Assembly: GCF_048544455.1 (NCBI RefSeq)
Contig: NC_133532.1
Location: 15,192,948 to 15,256,947, forward strand
Direction: 5' to 3'
Length of the DNA stretch: 64,000 bases
Origin: Silene latifolia
Taxonomy: Eukaryota > Streptophyta > Magnoliopsida > Caryophyllales > Caryophyllaceae
Numbering within the stretch: position 1 is the stretch's first letter; every line of letters begins with the position of its first letter. Both the position numbers and the translations under genes were made by a program. Shown one piece after another: positions 55,041 through 64,000 of this stretch. The notes below the pieces were generated by a model. The model did no database searches. It was not told the origin of the DNA and worked only from the letters and a program-made list of their open reading frames with translations.

Positions 55041-55216
55041 AAGGAAGCGATTTAGCGAATCACAATAGAGTAAAAGGTCATTTGCCATGGAGTTTAAGAA
55101 CATAAAAAACAAGAGATGACGAAGAAGTTGAAGATTATCGAATATTCAAAGGCATTATGCACCTCAACGTTGAGAGCTCGATATGCTGGCCTCATCTCCA
55201 ATTATTAGAGAACCAA

Positions 55217-57038
55217 CTAGTTTTAAACCCGTGCAAAAAAATGCACGGGTCATAATAACATGCGCTATTATTGGATACAGGCCGGACTCGAGAGCATATA
55301 AATGAGCGTTACTAAATGTGAATGTCGTGATAATATAAGTAAGTCTATAATTGAAAATTCGACATACATATAATTTAATTAACCTTTTTCATTCTGATGA
55401 CATAATATGGTTTTCATCGTTAATGTACATATAATTTAGGAAGAAAGGACGATTTTAACAATAAATGAACAAATTTTTTACAAAAGTGGATTGTCTCACC
55501 GTATCAGACCGTCTTACACTATAATTTATGATATATAAATACATAAATCAACTTTTTCTAAGAATTTTACCCTATTTCATATTACCTATACCCCGCAGCC
55601 GCCCTCTTCCTCTGACAATTACTATCCGGCTTTTCATCTTGCGTCCTTTCTTTGACTATCTCTATCTCAAAAATTATCCATCCTAATGTTATCCTCTTAC
55701 TACCTATAATGTTAATCGGCCTTTGTTCTTTAATTAGCCTAATTGTAAACATTTGTCCACTACTTCACAACATTCCACATCCCTTCTCCCTCCCCAATCA
55801 CTCCGCCTCCACAGTAGCATAAGACGGTTACTACTCATCCAACATTTCAAATCAATCGCACGTATTTCCCATTTCACTCTATTAGAACATGATTCTAGCG
55901 TGATCAATGCGAATAATCATATATTTGCGTTGTTGTGCCTCGAAATTTGTAGATCTATTGCTCATTGTATCTGGGTCTCCATAATTTTTGAAAAGCTAAT
56001 TTCAAAAGAGGTGGTGTATTATTTTATGTTAAAATTTTCATTTTTAACTATAATTTCACACTTTAATGATTATTATTTATCTTTTTTCTTGTTTTAGTAT
56101 ATTTTCGCCACTTTTGTTATACTCTTTATCGTAGATCTGATGTTCTTCTTAGTATTAAATCATCCCTGTATTTGTGTTCCAAGAAAATATTCTTTTTTTT
56201 TTTTTTAATTTAAATCTGTTTTTAAGACTTTTTCCTTTTTAGCATTTTTATATTTAGTTTTTTTCTATATTAATGAGGTACTTTAGTATTTTAATTTTTT
56301 TTCAATTTAAATATACTTTATTTTTGGACAACTATTTAAATTATTTTCCATAATTATTTTCTGATGATTATTGTGTTTGTGTCATGAACCATAGTTAAAT
56401 TATTTCGATTTCAACAAAAATTTCATTCTTTTTATTTTTTTTCCTTTAAAATGTTTCTAATATTTTTTTATTTTAAATAAAGAATGGCTTATATACGCAA
56501 CTTTATTTTTTTTGCTGGTTATTAAATATTTGATCATTTAGAAAAATAAAATAATTATTTTAATTATTTTTTTAATAATTTAATTAATGACAAAAATCTG
56601 ATCAATCATAAATGTCATATAATAAAGACAAATTAACTTGATTGATATTTTTTTTTGTTGAAATAACTTGATTATTTTCTACTACGTATAATGTTCAATG
56701 AAGATTTGTTTTAGAAAAAATGAAGGTAAAAGCTTCTGAAGAAAAGTAAGGAACCTAACTATCCAATTTGTATTAATTTTTTGTACAAAATTTCCATTTA
56801 TTTTATCTTTAGTGTAAGATTGAATGTATTTAATTTTTTTTTTATCATAAGCTTTTTAACATATGAATATGAATATATGATTAAGATTAATCTGAATAGA
56901 AATTGAGTTGATGAGAGGAGATGAGAGAGAGTAATTAAATGTTGTATAAATTATGGGGGATCCCATATACACCCAATTCTCTCAAATCCATTAGCCAATC
57001 AGAAGCCAAAGAAAAACCCAACTTTTATACTATGTAGA
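55217..57038 (-). mobile_element. Helitron, 1.8 kb, non-autonomous
   Basis: Minus-strand 3' end: hairpin CCCGTGCA/TGCACGGG, then TTTAAAACTAG, with target A at 55216. 5' end at 57038: TCTACATAGTATAAAAGTTG, with T at 57039. The body is AT-rich without a Rep/helicase frame. A few short open frames show no domain. Confidence 0.78.
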
Positions 57039-57125
57039 TTGAATGCCACAAGAAGAAAGACAGGGGGCTCGCCTTGGCTTAGAGAAGTTAGAGCAATCGG
57101 TTCGAGTTGGAGACAACTTGGGAGT

Positions 57126-57320
57126 AGGGCCGTTAATGATACGAGACAGCTCGCGAGCAACTCGAGATTGGCTCGGTCAAAGTTCGGCTCATAAAATTTT
57201 AAGATTTTACCCCTAGTATCGAGCCTGATATTTCGAGTTGTAAAATCGTATAGACGTACAATAGAAGATTATGAAGAAGTCCGTATAATAAAAAACGAAA
57301 TTCATAATTCATAATTTACA
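57126..57320. repeat. Dispersed repeat shared with 54218-54455
   Basis: Both contain TAGGGCCGT near the left end, then GATTTTAC, ATCGAG, GAGCCTG, GTAAAATCGTA and GTCCGTATAA/ACGAAATTCATAA in the same order. The first part has TCGCGAGC/GGCTCGG words like the hAT-type MITE at 3541. Confidence 0.5.
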
Positions 57321-57647
57321 CTAGCAAAGTAGCTAGGTTCTGAGTCGTCCATTAGAGTGGGGAAAAAAGGGAAACGTTTGCCGTAGTCAAGAGTTGAAGT
57401 TAGAATTTCAGATGGTTGGATTTAATCTTATATATCCTAAAAAATCATAGAGCCTTGTACAAGCCATGCAACAAAGTTGTTAATCATATCCTTCACAATT
57501 CAAAGAGCATTTACAAGCCACTGTAATTTACACAAATTCTAACCTAGAATACGAAATTAAAGTAAAAACAACCGATCATCATTCATTTCAAGTGACCAAT
57601 AACTCATTTCAAAAGCCTCAATAAACCTCTCCTCCATATCACGTTGA

Positions 57648-57790
57648 TTATATATATACGGGCTGAGGCTGGTGATGCTCGGCATTGCGGCCACTGAAGC
57701 GGCGGATCAAATCAGCAAATCTATCAGTAACCCGAAAGCCGAGAGCGGAATGTGTAACTTGATGATGGGGTTCGGAGTTTTGCGACCGAC
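57648..57790 (-). pseudogene. Possible coding fragment, unrecognised
   Basis: The minus strand ends a frame with FRVTDRFADLIRRFSGRNAE and HHQPQPVYI, then stop. The composition looks protein-like, but I cannot name the family. The N-terminal part of that frame lies in the dispersed repeat and is not native. It could be a captured last exon. Confidence 0.25.
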
Positions 57791-57942
57791 AATGTTGCGA
57801 GTTATTTAATTGAAAGATTTTATTATAAAACGATATGTAAAATTGGAAGGCCCAGGAGATGGGCAACCTTATGTTCACGGCAGATCACAGTCTCACACCC
57901 ATTCGGTTACAAATATTTGTGATATATCCTTACCTTTTAAAA

Positions 57943-57993
57943 GGGAGAACTTGGCTGCACTGTAGCAATGAATAGTGCACAGCCAAGTCTCCC
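57943..57993. repeat. Imperfect palindrome
   Basis: GGGAGAACTTGGCTGCACT is followed, after a short loop, by its near complement AGTGCACAGCCAAGTCTCCC. It could form a long hairpin. It lies directly before a 5'-UTR-like stretch, and could be the end of a mobile element. Confidence 0.7.
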
Positions 57994-57999
57994 CTCTGC

Positions 58000-58358
58000 C
58001 GTTAGATTTTCACTTTTGATCCCCTCCCTCCATTTCTCCTTTAACTCACAACCACTTTCTAACCCGCTCATTCTCATCCACTCTCTCAATGCTTCTCTGT
58101 CAGCAAACCCTAGATCTCATCCAAATCGAAAAATCGATGATCCCCTTCAAGGTATTTCCTCAAAATTTCATTTCAGTTTGATTTAATTATTATTTTTGTT
58201 AGGATGTTATAATGATTCCTTTGTTGGATATTGGTTGTTCTTGGTTGTTGTTTGATCTAAACATGCAAATAGTTTAGATTATTATTGTTATTATTATTCA
58301 TTGTTGCTCGTCCTTGTTTGGAGTTTATTAGTCTCAGCGTTTTTGTTCGGAGCTTATT

Positions 58359-58399
<41 letters not shown>

Positions 58400-61131
58400 G
58401 GTTGTGGTTGTGGTTGTGGTTGTGGTTGTGGTGGTGACTGATGATGGTGGGGGATGTGTGGCTGTCGAACTCTTCATTGTTTTTGAGTATAGGATTTCCG
58501 GGTATTTGCTTACGGGGCATGAGGTTGTTGTTGGGGAGTGGCTTGAGGCGGAAAATATTGTTATTATTATCATCATTGCCTTTACTGCTTTATTCTTGTT
58601 ACTGTGTCACTATTAGTATTGTTGTATTCGTTTTAAGGTTCTAAATTTTGTTCTTTGTTGTTCTAATTGCAGTTGTCGTTAATTCTGGAGATCGGGAGTA
58701 CAAGGCGGCAATCGAGCCTCATTTTAATTGCTGCAACAATACTTGGTGTGTGTAATGGTAATAGGTATGAGGTGTCGTTGCTGAGTATGGTGATTGGGTC
58801 ACCAACACTAATGTATGAATATTCGCTTATCTCTGCTGCTTTTTGGTTTAACCACTGAGTTTCATTTTGATATAGGAACCGAATATGGTTGGGAACATGC
58901 TGGGATTCAACGTTTGTCAAGGTTGTTAATATGAATAAGGGAATAATGGATTTTGACGCGGTGCTTGCTATGAGTGGCAGGTCAATGTACTTCGCTGGTT
59001 AGTCACTTGCATATATATTTTAGCCTGTTGACACTGGGTATTTTCGTGTTGCGATCAACATGTCTTTTCTAGATTTCTAAGTGGTACACTTTACAACCAT
59101 AGACTTCAATCCTTAGCTTACAAATTGCCAGGGTGTCTTTTAGCCGGCCTCTGACATGTCGAATCACCTTTTGGGTTTGGAATCTCATCCAACTTTTACG
59201 ATGGTGGTGCTGCTAATGATGCATGCGACTGATTTTTTCTGGGCCATACACGACTTCCTTTATCCTTTTTGGGTTAGTTTACTCTTGTTTAATATGGGGT
59301 TTTTCCTTATTTCCATTATCTATCTTATTCTTCTTGTTGTTGTTGGTTAGTTTACTCATCGTTTCCTGGGTTTTTCCTTTCTCTCGTTGTTTATTAGTCC
59401 CCCCCTCTCTCTTCCCTCCTCCCTTTTTATATTAGATTAGATTATTAACCTCTTCCTCTTTCTCATTTTCGTATTTTAGTCAGTTGATTGGAGCCATGGA
59501 GATGCTCCTGGGGCTGGAATCTTTTCCAACTTCTGATTCGATTCTAAAAGGTAAAGGTAAGCGATTTGCCTATCAATTCATTGTTGGTTTCGAGGTATTC
59601 ACTTTCCTTATTGTTGGTGTATTGTGTATCTTTACTGTTTGTGTAGTTTGATGTTTTATTTAGCTCGTTTGATTGTTCAGTTGGTTGTATGTTTCATTTT
59701 GGAGGTTCAATTGTCTACATGTTTCTCCTTGTCGTTTACTATTGTGTTTTTGAGTTTCTAGGCCAATTATTTATTGGGGCTGGAAGTGCGGTCAACAATA
59801 TAACTTTTTCTCAAGTTGGAGCTTTGTTTAATTCTCCTAAAAAGGTCAGCAATATATTTTTTTCTCCAGTTGTCTCCCTGCTCATTTTACCGTGTCCCAT
59901 TACCGTTTGCCCCTCTTTTTTTTGCTACCGAACTGAGTATTTGCAGGTTGCTGTCCGGTTTCCTTTAATGAGCTTCCACATTTGTCCAGACGTTTTTTTT
60001 CACAATATTAGGTGTTTGTTTTTCGTTCTCCGTTGGCCTTCTACTTATAAACCTGTGTTTGTTTGCTAAATTGTGCAGCTTATTGCAACAATTGAGTCCG
60101 GTGATTCGACCTGAGTGGTTCCCTTCAGCTCCAATTCGACAAACCAGCGCCTTCTCGGGTATCTCATCTTACCTTATTTTTTGTTCGTTACTTTGTGAAA
60201 GAGTCTCATCCTATTTCCATTTTTATGGTCAATAATTTTGCAGCTTTCTTATTTTGATTTTATCATCAATAATCTTGGTTTGATATATCTTTAGTTGATT
60301 CTTAGGTGATTCCCTTTGTTGTTTACTATGTTCTCCTTCAAATTCGGGGTTTGCTGGAATTGCTTTTAGTGCTTTTGAAAGGTTAGTGAATCAGAACGAT
60401 GTTTGTTGCTAAATTTGTTGATTTGTTTAATTTACGGTCTTTCTCTCCTTGCTGTTGGTGTTAGTTCTATTTGCTTGGGAATTCTCGGTCGACAAATGTG
60501 AAATTCTTGGAGCGGTCGTAATGGTTTGTTGTTCTACTTGTCTTCTGATTAGTGTTGTCGTCTTTGTGTGTAAATATCTACAAGTTTTGGCTCTCATTTA
60601 ATTAGTGAATGATGCTCTTAAATCTCCTAAGCTCCTAAGAGGTGAGCGATTTAACAGGCTATTTATTGTTGTTCTTAAGTAATTTTGTTGTTGGCTATTT
60701 TTATGTCGGGTTAAAGGGGCGAGTTGTCTGTATTCCTCAAGAGATCGTAATGGGTTATTCGTAGATTTGTGTTTTGGTTACCATTTAATTAGGAGGGAAT
60801 TTTCCCATAACTCCTAAGAGGAGAGCGATTTAGCAGCCTATTTATTGTTGTTTTCTAGGACGATCAAATCTGTTGAGGAAGAATATTAAGCTCTTTCGTG
60901 ATATAGATATTGGATATTTAAACCGTGTCAAAACAGACTTCCTCGTTCTTTTTATCTCTCCAGTGATTCCTATTACTCTCATCACCCTGTCTCTCTTTCC
61001 TTTTCTCCTATTTCAACTTCTTTTTTAATTTATTTTTCGAGGGTTTTTTTTTTTTGTTTTGTGTTCATCTTCAATTCCTCAATTATTATCTTCATATTTG
61101 ATAGACAATAATCATACAATCAATTAATTAA
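58000..61131 (+). other. Gene-like region without recognised product
   Basis: A pyrimidine-rich leader with AAACCCTAGATC and an ATG at 58137 is followed by a possible GT donor at about 58150. Exon-like stretches with splice-like borders occur at about 58674-58757, 58876-58986, 59761-59845 and 60077-60157. Some give readable peptides (VVNSGDREYKAAIEPHF, GQLFIGAGSAVNNITFSQVG), but no frame joins them and I recognise none. They may be gene fragments or an untranslated transcript. Confidence 0.3.
58358..58432. repeat. (GTT)n / (GTGGTT)n microsatellite
   Basis: About 13 GTT/TTG units followed by GTTGTG units. Long Asn- or Thr-repeat open frames on either strand here are artefacts. Confidence 0.95.
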
Positions 61132-61869
61132 ATGTCGATTAAGACTCTTTCGCCTCTCTATCCTTCATCGGTATGTCTCAATTTTTCTGTTCTATCCTTG
61201 TATAATTATTTTGCGATTTATTATGTTTTTTTTTTAAATTGCAATTAATTCAGCATTATCTCTGCTGAACTTGATGAAATTAACATGTTTGTAATTTGTA
61301 CAGAAGTTGAATTATTTAGTTTACCAAGTTGTATCAAGTTCTGTCAGTTTGAATTTGTTTTGTTAGGTTTGGGTGGATGCAATTGTGCACTTGTACTCCG
61401 TACTATTAGTGTTTGTTTGGTTGCCTACCTAATTTATTGTGAATTGAACATCTTAGGAATTGGGAATCGTTTCCAAATTCATATGGAACTCTAATTCTCT
61501 TATGACACGGTTGATCCAAGCTTATACTATCCTCCTGCCACGGGTTATGGCTATTATTGTTCAGGTAATGTGTCATTGTCCTTGTATGTGTGAAATTGTT
61601 CCATATTGCATGGGTCTCATGTTCCTTTATCTTAAATTGGCAGGGTTTGAATCATCTGGTGAATGGGATGAACAACATAGTGTTTTTGGTTCAGATGGTG
61701 CAGATGTGCAATATATGGTGAGCTTGGTCATTTTGTCTTCTTAATTTTTTGATTGGGTTCTTTAAGTATTGTATCTCTCGTAATGCTTCTCTTCTCTGCA
61801 CAGGCTCAGGGTACACAAGCAGAAAGCTTGCCTTATTTATATTATTATACGCCTAACTATGGTTATTGA
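61132..61869 (+). pseudogene. N-terminal fragment of a YTH-domain (ECT-type) gene
   Basis: ECT proteins bind N6-methyladenosine in mRNA through a C-terminal YTH domain. Here only part of the variable N-terminal region is present. Likely exons: 61132-61170 (MSIKTLSPLYPSS), 61457-61564 (YDTVDPSLYYPPATGYGYYC), 61644-61717 (GFESSGEWDEQHSVFGSDGA) and 61804-61869 (AQGTQAESLPYLYYYTPNYG, Y, stop). Borders are GT-AG and the phases of the last three match. The sequence resembles the Tyr-rich stretch of plant ECTs, which normally continues to a YTH domain. A stop lies in the ECT frame at the start of exon 2, so exon 1 does not join it in frame. No YTH domain follows. It is a truncated or captured copy. 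Confidence 0.65.
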
Positions 61870-62167
61870 AAAGTTAGTTTGAAAACCAAGCTTGGAAGAG
61901 GGAGGATATGAGATGCTATATAAAACTCTATTAGGAAACTTAAAAATCGCGACGCTTTCTTATTTTTCTTCTCCCCCGAACAAAATCTTCCTTTATTGTC
62001 CAAGAATAAGAAATATTCTAGAGGTTTTTAAGACTAATGTGTTGTAGCTTATATCGTGTGTCGTAGGATTGTTATACATGTGTTTATTCTTTTCATGCTT
62101 CACTTGTTGATCGTCTCATATGTACTTATTGGTTTAAATAACAAGAATCTTACTATTGTTTTTGCAG

Positions 62168-62237
62168 CATTATATCCGAGTTCGAGCAGAAACTCAAGTT
62201 TGACGACAACCTATTGGATGCTTTGGATGTTAACTAG
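62168..62237 (+). pseudogene. Possible terminal exon, unrecognised
   Basis: After TTTTTGCAG the sequence reads IISEFEQKLKFDDNLLDALD, VN, stop. The acceptor and peptide look genuine, but the family is unknown to me. It lies 300 bp past the ECT-like fragment. Confidence 0.3.
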
Positions 62238-62811
62238 ATTCTTATATTTATTACAACTCTCAAGATCGTTACTAGGCTTATGGGTTAAACAAGCTTCATG
62301 TGGAGTGCAAATTTCTATCCACATGCGGGAATGTCCTAGGAGGAGAGGTTCATAATTTTTTAAAGTTAGTATAGTTTCTCGGTGTGCACATTATCTTCTT
62401 TTCTAGCAACTTTTCATTCTCCTTGTACTGTTTCTCCTTGAGCTACAGATTAGTTGGTGAGTAGGAGGCAGGTCGTTTGTATGTCAATACTTACTGACGG
62501 TAACAGTATTAAAAGCCGCGCCTATTTATACTTGCAATACTCATGACGTGTTTTACTACCGTGTGTTGTATCGTGCACCTTTACAATGCTTTCTGAGTAT
62601 CCATGACGTACTGAACATCGTATGGTTCTTGCCGTTTACTTCAAAATCATACCATATTACTCACAATACCAAATTCCTGGCAGTAGCGGAAGCAAAAAAA
62701 AAGCAGCTAATTCCTGGCAGTAGCAGGTAATTAGTACGGAGTAACATATAGCTACTAGATGTACCCTATCTATTGTGTATAAGTAACTAATTTTTCTGTA
62801 AATTTTTTTTG

Positions 62812-62990
62812 ATAAGGTAAAGAAACTAGATTGATCGAAAATCAATCTATACCATCCTTGCGGATGAGAAAGGTAAAAGAAAAATTAAAGATTTTTTTTT
62901 TGTGTTAAGGTAAAGAAATTAGATTGATCGAAAATCAATCTATACCATCCTTGCGGATGAGAAAGGTAAAAGAAAATCAAGGATTTCAAG
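62812..62990. repeat. Tandem duplication of an L1 3' end
   Basis: Two copies of about 80 bp (about 62815-62882 and 62908-62977) share AAGGTAAAGAAA, TAGATTGATCGAAAATCAAT, CTATACCATCC and GGATGAGAAAGGTAAAAGAA. Each is bordered on the left by a T run (a poly(A) tail on the minus strand). The left one is the extra copy. Confidence 0.85.
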
Positions 62991-63640
62991 ATGCCATCAT
63001 ACAGGCTTACCAATAAGAACCACAAAATAGAACCGCCTAGCAGCAGAAATCCAAGGAAGAAAGCTAAAAAAACCACGAGGGAGATACAATCTAGGGACAT
63101 AATAACAGATAATAAAAAAGAAACAACACAATAACGTAGGGAAAACAGATGCGACTAGAGGGCTTCTACTAATAAGGCGTGACTCGCGTGAGCGATCCAT
63201 TGCGGTGGTCTGTTCAAAACATGGAGGGCTCCACTATCATCCATGCATAGCCTAGCATGCTTGGCTAACATATCTGCAATAAGGTTAGTATCGTCTATCT
63301 TCGAAGGAAATTTTGCAAGCTTGGAAGCGATCCTTTAGCGCCCTGCAATCATATATGAGGTTTGTAAGTCGAGACGATTCCACAATGTCCAAGGTAATGA
63401 GATTGCTAGCTTGCGCACACTCAGTAGCAAGCATGACATTGGTCCGACCCGCTTCCAAGGAGTAACAGAGGGCAATCCGGATAGCAATCAACTCAGCACA
63501 TAAAGGGCCTTCAGCAAAAATAGTCTTCCATCCGCCACCCGTCCACATACCGTTATGGTTCCTCAACCTAAACCCAATTCCTGCATGGTTACCACACGAA
63601 ATCCAAGAAGCATCCACATTTATTTTAATAAACTACCTTG
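62900..63640 (-). pseudogene. L1 LINE C: 3' end with RNase H
   Basis: Minus strand: FIKINVDASWISCGNHAGIG (first catalytic Asp of RNase H), CAELIAIRIALCYSLEAGRT (catalytic Glu), a changed TECAQ block where a DS/DC motif with Asp is usual, then FEDRRY. One base shift gives NLIADMLAKHARLCMDD (last Asp) and a stop at about 63165. A 3' UTR and a T run on the plus strand (62891-62900) end it. It is 5'-truncated. Some plant L1 elements carry this RNase H after the zinc finger. Confidence 0.8.
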
Positions 63641-63896
63641 TTCTCCTTATATACATTCCCTACTTTGTCCCATCATAAATTCATAATCCTATCTATCATG
63701 TATATTCATACCTTTATTATGACTTTCTTCCTATGCGATGATGCCTACCCACAATAAGGCAGTTACGCTGCCAATATGGCCGCTACATGGTTTGACCCAG
63801 ATTGGCAAAATAATTCACAAACTATTCTATACACAACGCACGTCACTTACACGGTATTTTGACGGGATTTTATAAAAGGTTGTTCAAATTGGGGCT
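63641..63896. other. Non-coding DNA
   Basis: No gene or repeat end recognised. Confidence 0.4.
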
Positions 63897-63928
63897 CCGC
63901 GCCCGGGAGGGCGCGGCGCAACAACTAG
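63897..63928 (+). mobile_element. Helitron 3' terminus
   Basis: Perfect 8-bp hairpin CCGCGCCC-GGGA-GGGCGCGG, then CGCAACAA and CTAG followed by T. This is the form of a Helitron 3' end on the plus strand. The body lies to the left and its 5' end was not found. Confidence 0.7.
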
Positions 63929-64000
63929 TATCTTATAAATATACAAAGGATGGCCAAAATAGCTTATAGCTTGTGGAAAATCGTTTACAAGAGAGTGTAC

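Noticed and set aside
58257..58576. Asn- and Thr-repeat proteins on the minus strand
   Set aside because: Direct translation of the GTT microsatellite.

Overview
The window is plant nuclear DNA, almost certainly from a eudicot. It is AT-rich and intron-bearing, and is filled with Ty1/copia and Ty3/gypsy LTR retrotransposons, L1-type LINEs, Helitrons and MITEs. The Tat- and Athila-type gypsy elements and the recurring CTCGATCGAG motifs in their LTRs make me guess Caryophyllales (for example Caryophyllaceae/Silene), but that is a low-confidence inference. No rRNA gene, intact tRNA gene, organellar gene or CRISPR array is visible. I see no convincingly intact host gene.

Layout. 1-1819: 5' LTR, primer-binding site and leader of a minus-strand gypsy element that runs off the left edge. 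1825-6897: an L1 LINE broken by an hAT-type MITE (3541-4074, 8-bp target duplication) and a solo copia-type LTR (4720-5997, duplication GTTAG). 7271-8890: 3' LTR and truncated interior of a second gypsy element of the first type. 8891-12946: 3' non-coding region and LTR of an Athila-like element. 14334-15558: a frameshifted F-box gene, with a second L1 inserted just upstream (15612-18463) whose 5' part is inverted (twin priming). 18.7-28.8 kb: non-coding DNA with Helitron pieces, two near-identical 197-bp MITEs with 9-bp target duplications, a 342-bp solo gypsy LTR, a second hAT-type MITE, two long inverted-repeat elements, a tRNA-derived repeat, an L1 3' scrap and an F-box fragment.

28922-51524 is a Russian doll. 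A copia element (171-bp LTRs) holds a Tat-type gypsy element on the minus strand (31440-49259). That element holds a non-autonomous Athila/Tat-type element (36332-41975) and a solo LTR (42556-43961). Target duplications are readable for every layer: ATAAT, GGTAC, ACTTC, GGCTC. The Tat element also carries, on the opposite strand, a multi-exon extra ORF (32456-34450). A Helitron (51529-53247), itself containing another, sits inside the copia target duplication. The flanking DNA matches the F-box 3' flank at 13.2-13.4 kb, so the empty site can be reconstructed.

53.2-64.0 kb: F-box flank, dispersed repeats with a tRNA-like segment, a Helitron (55217-57038), a region of spliced gene-like fragments including four phase-compatible exons of a YTH-domain (ECT-type) gene, an L1 3' end with an RNase H domain on the minus strand, and a Helitron 3' hairpin near the right edge.

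Nothing here works as a pathway. What links the parts is insertion history: which element landed in which. The most unusual signal is the clustering of a palindrome, core CTCG(A/G)(T/C)CGAG, in LTRs of elements that otherwise look unrelated, generally just upstream of a presumed TATA box.
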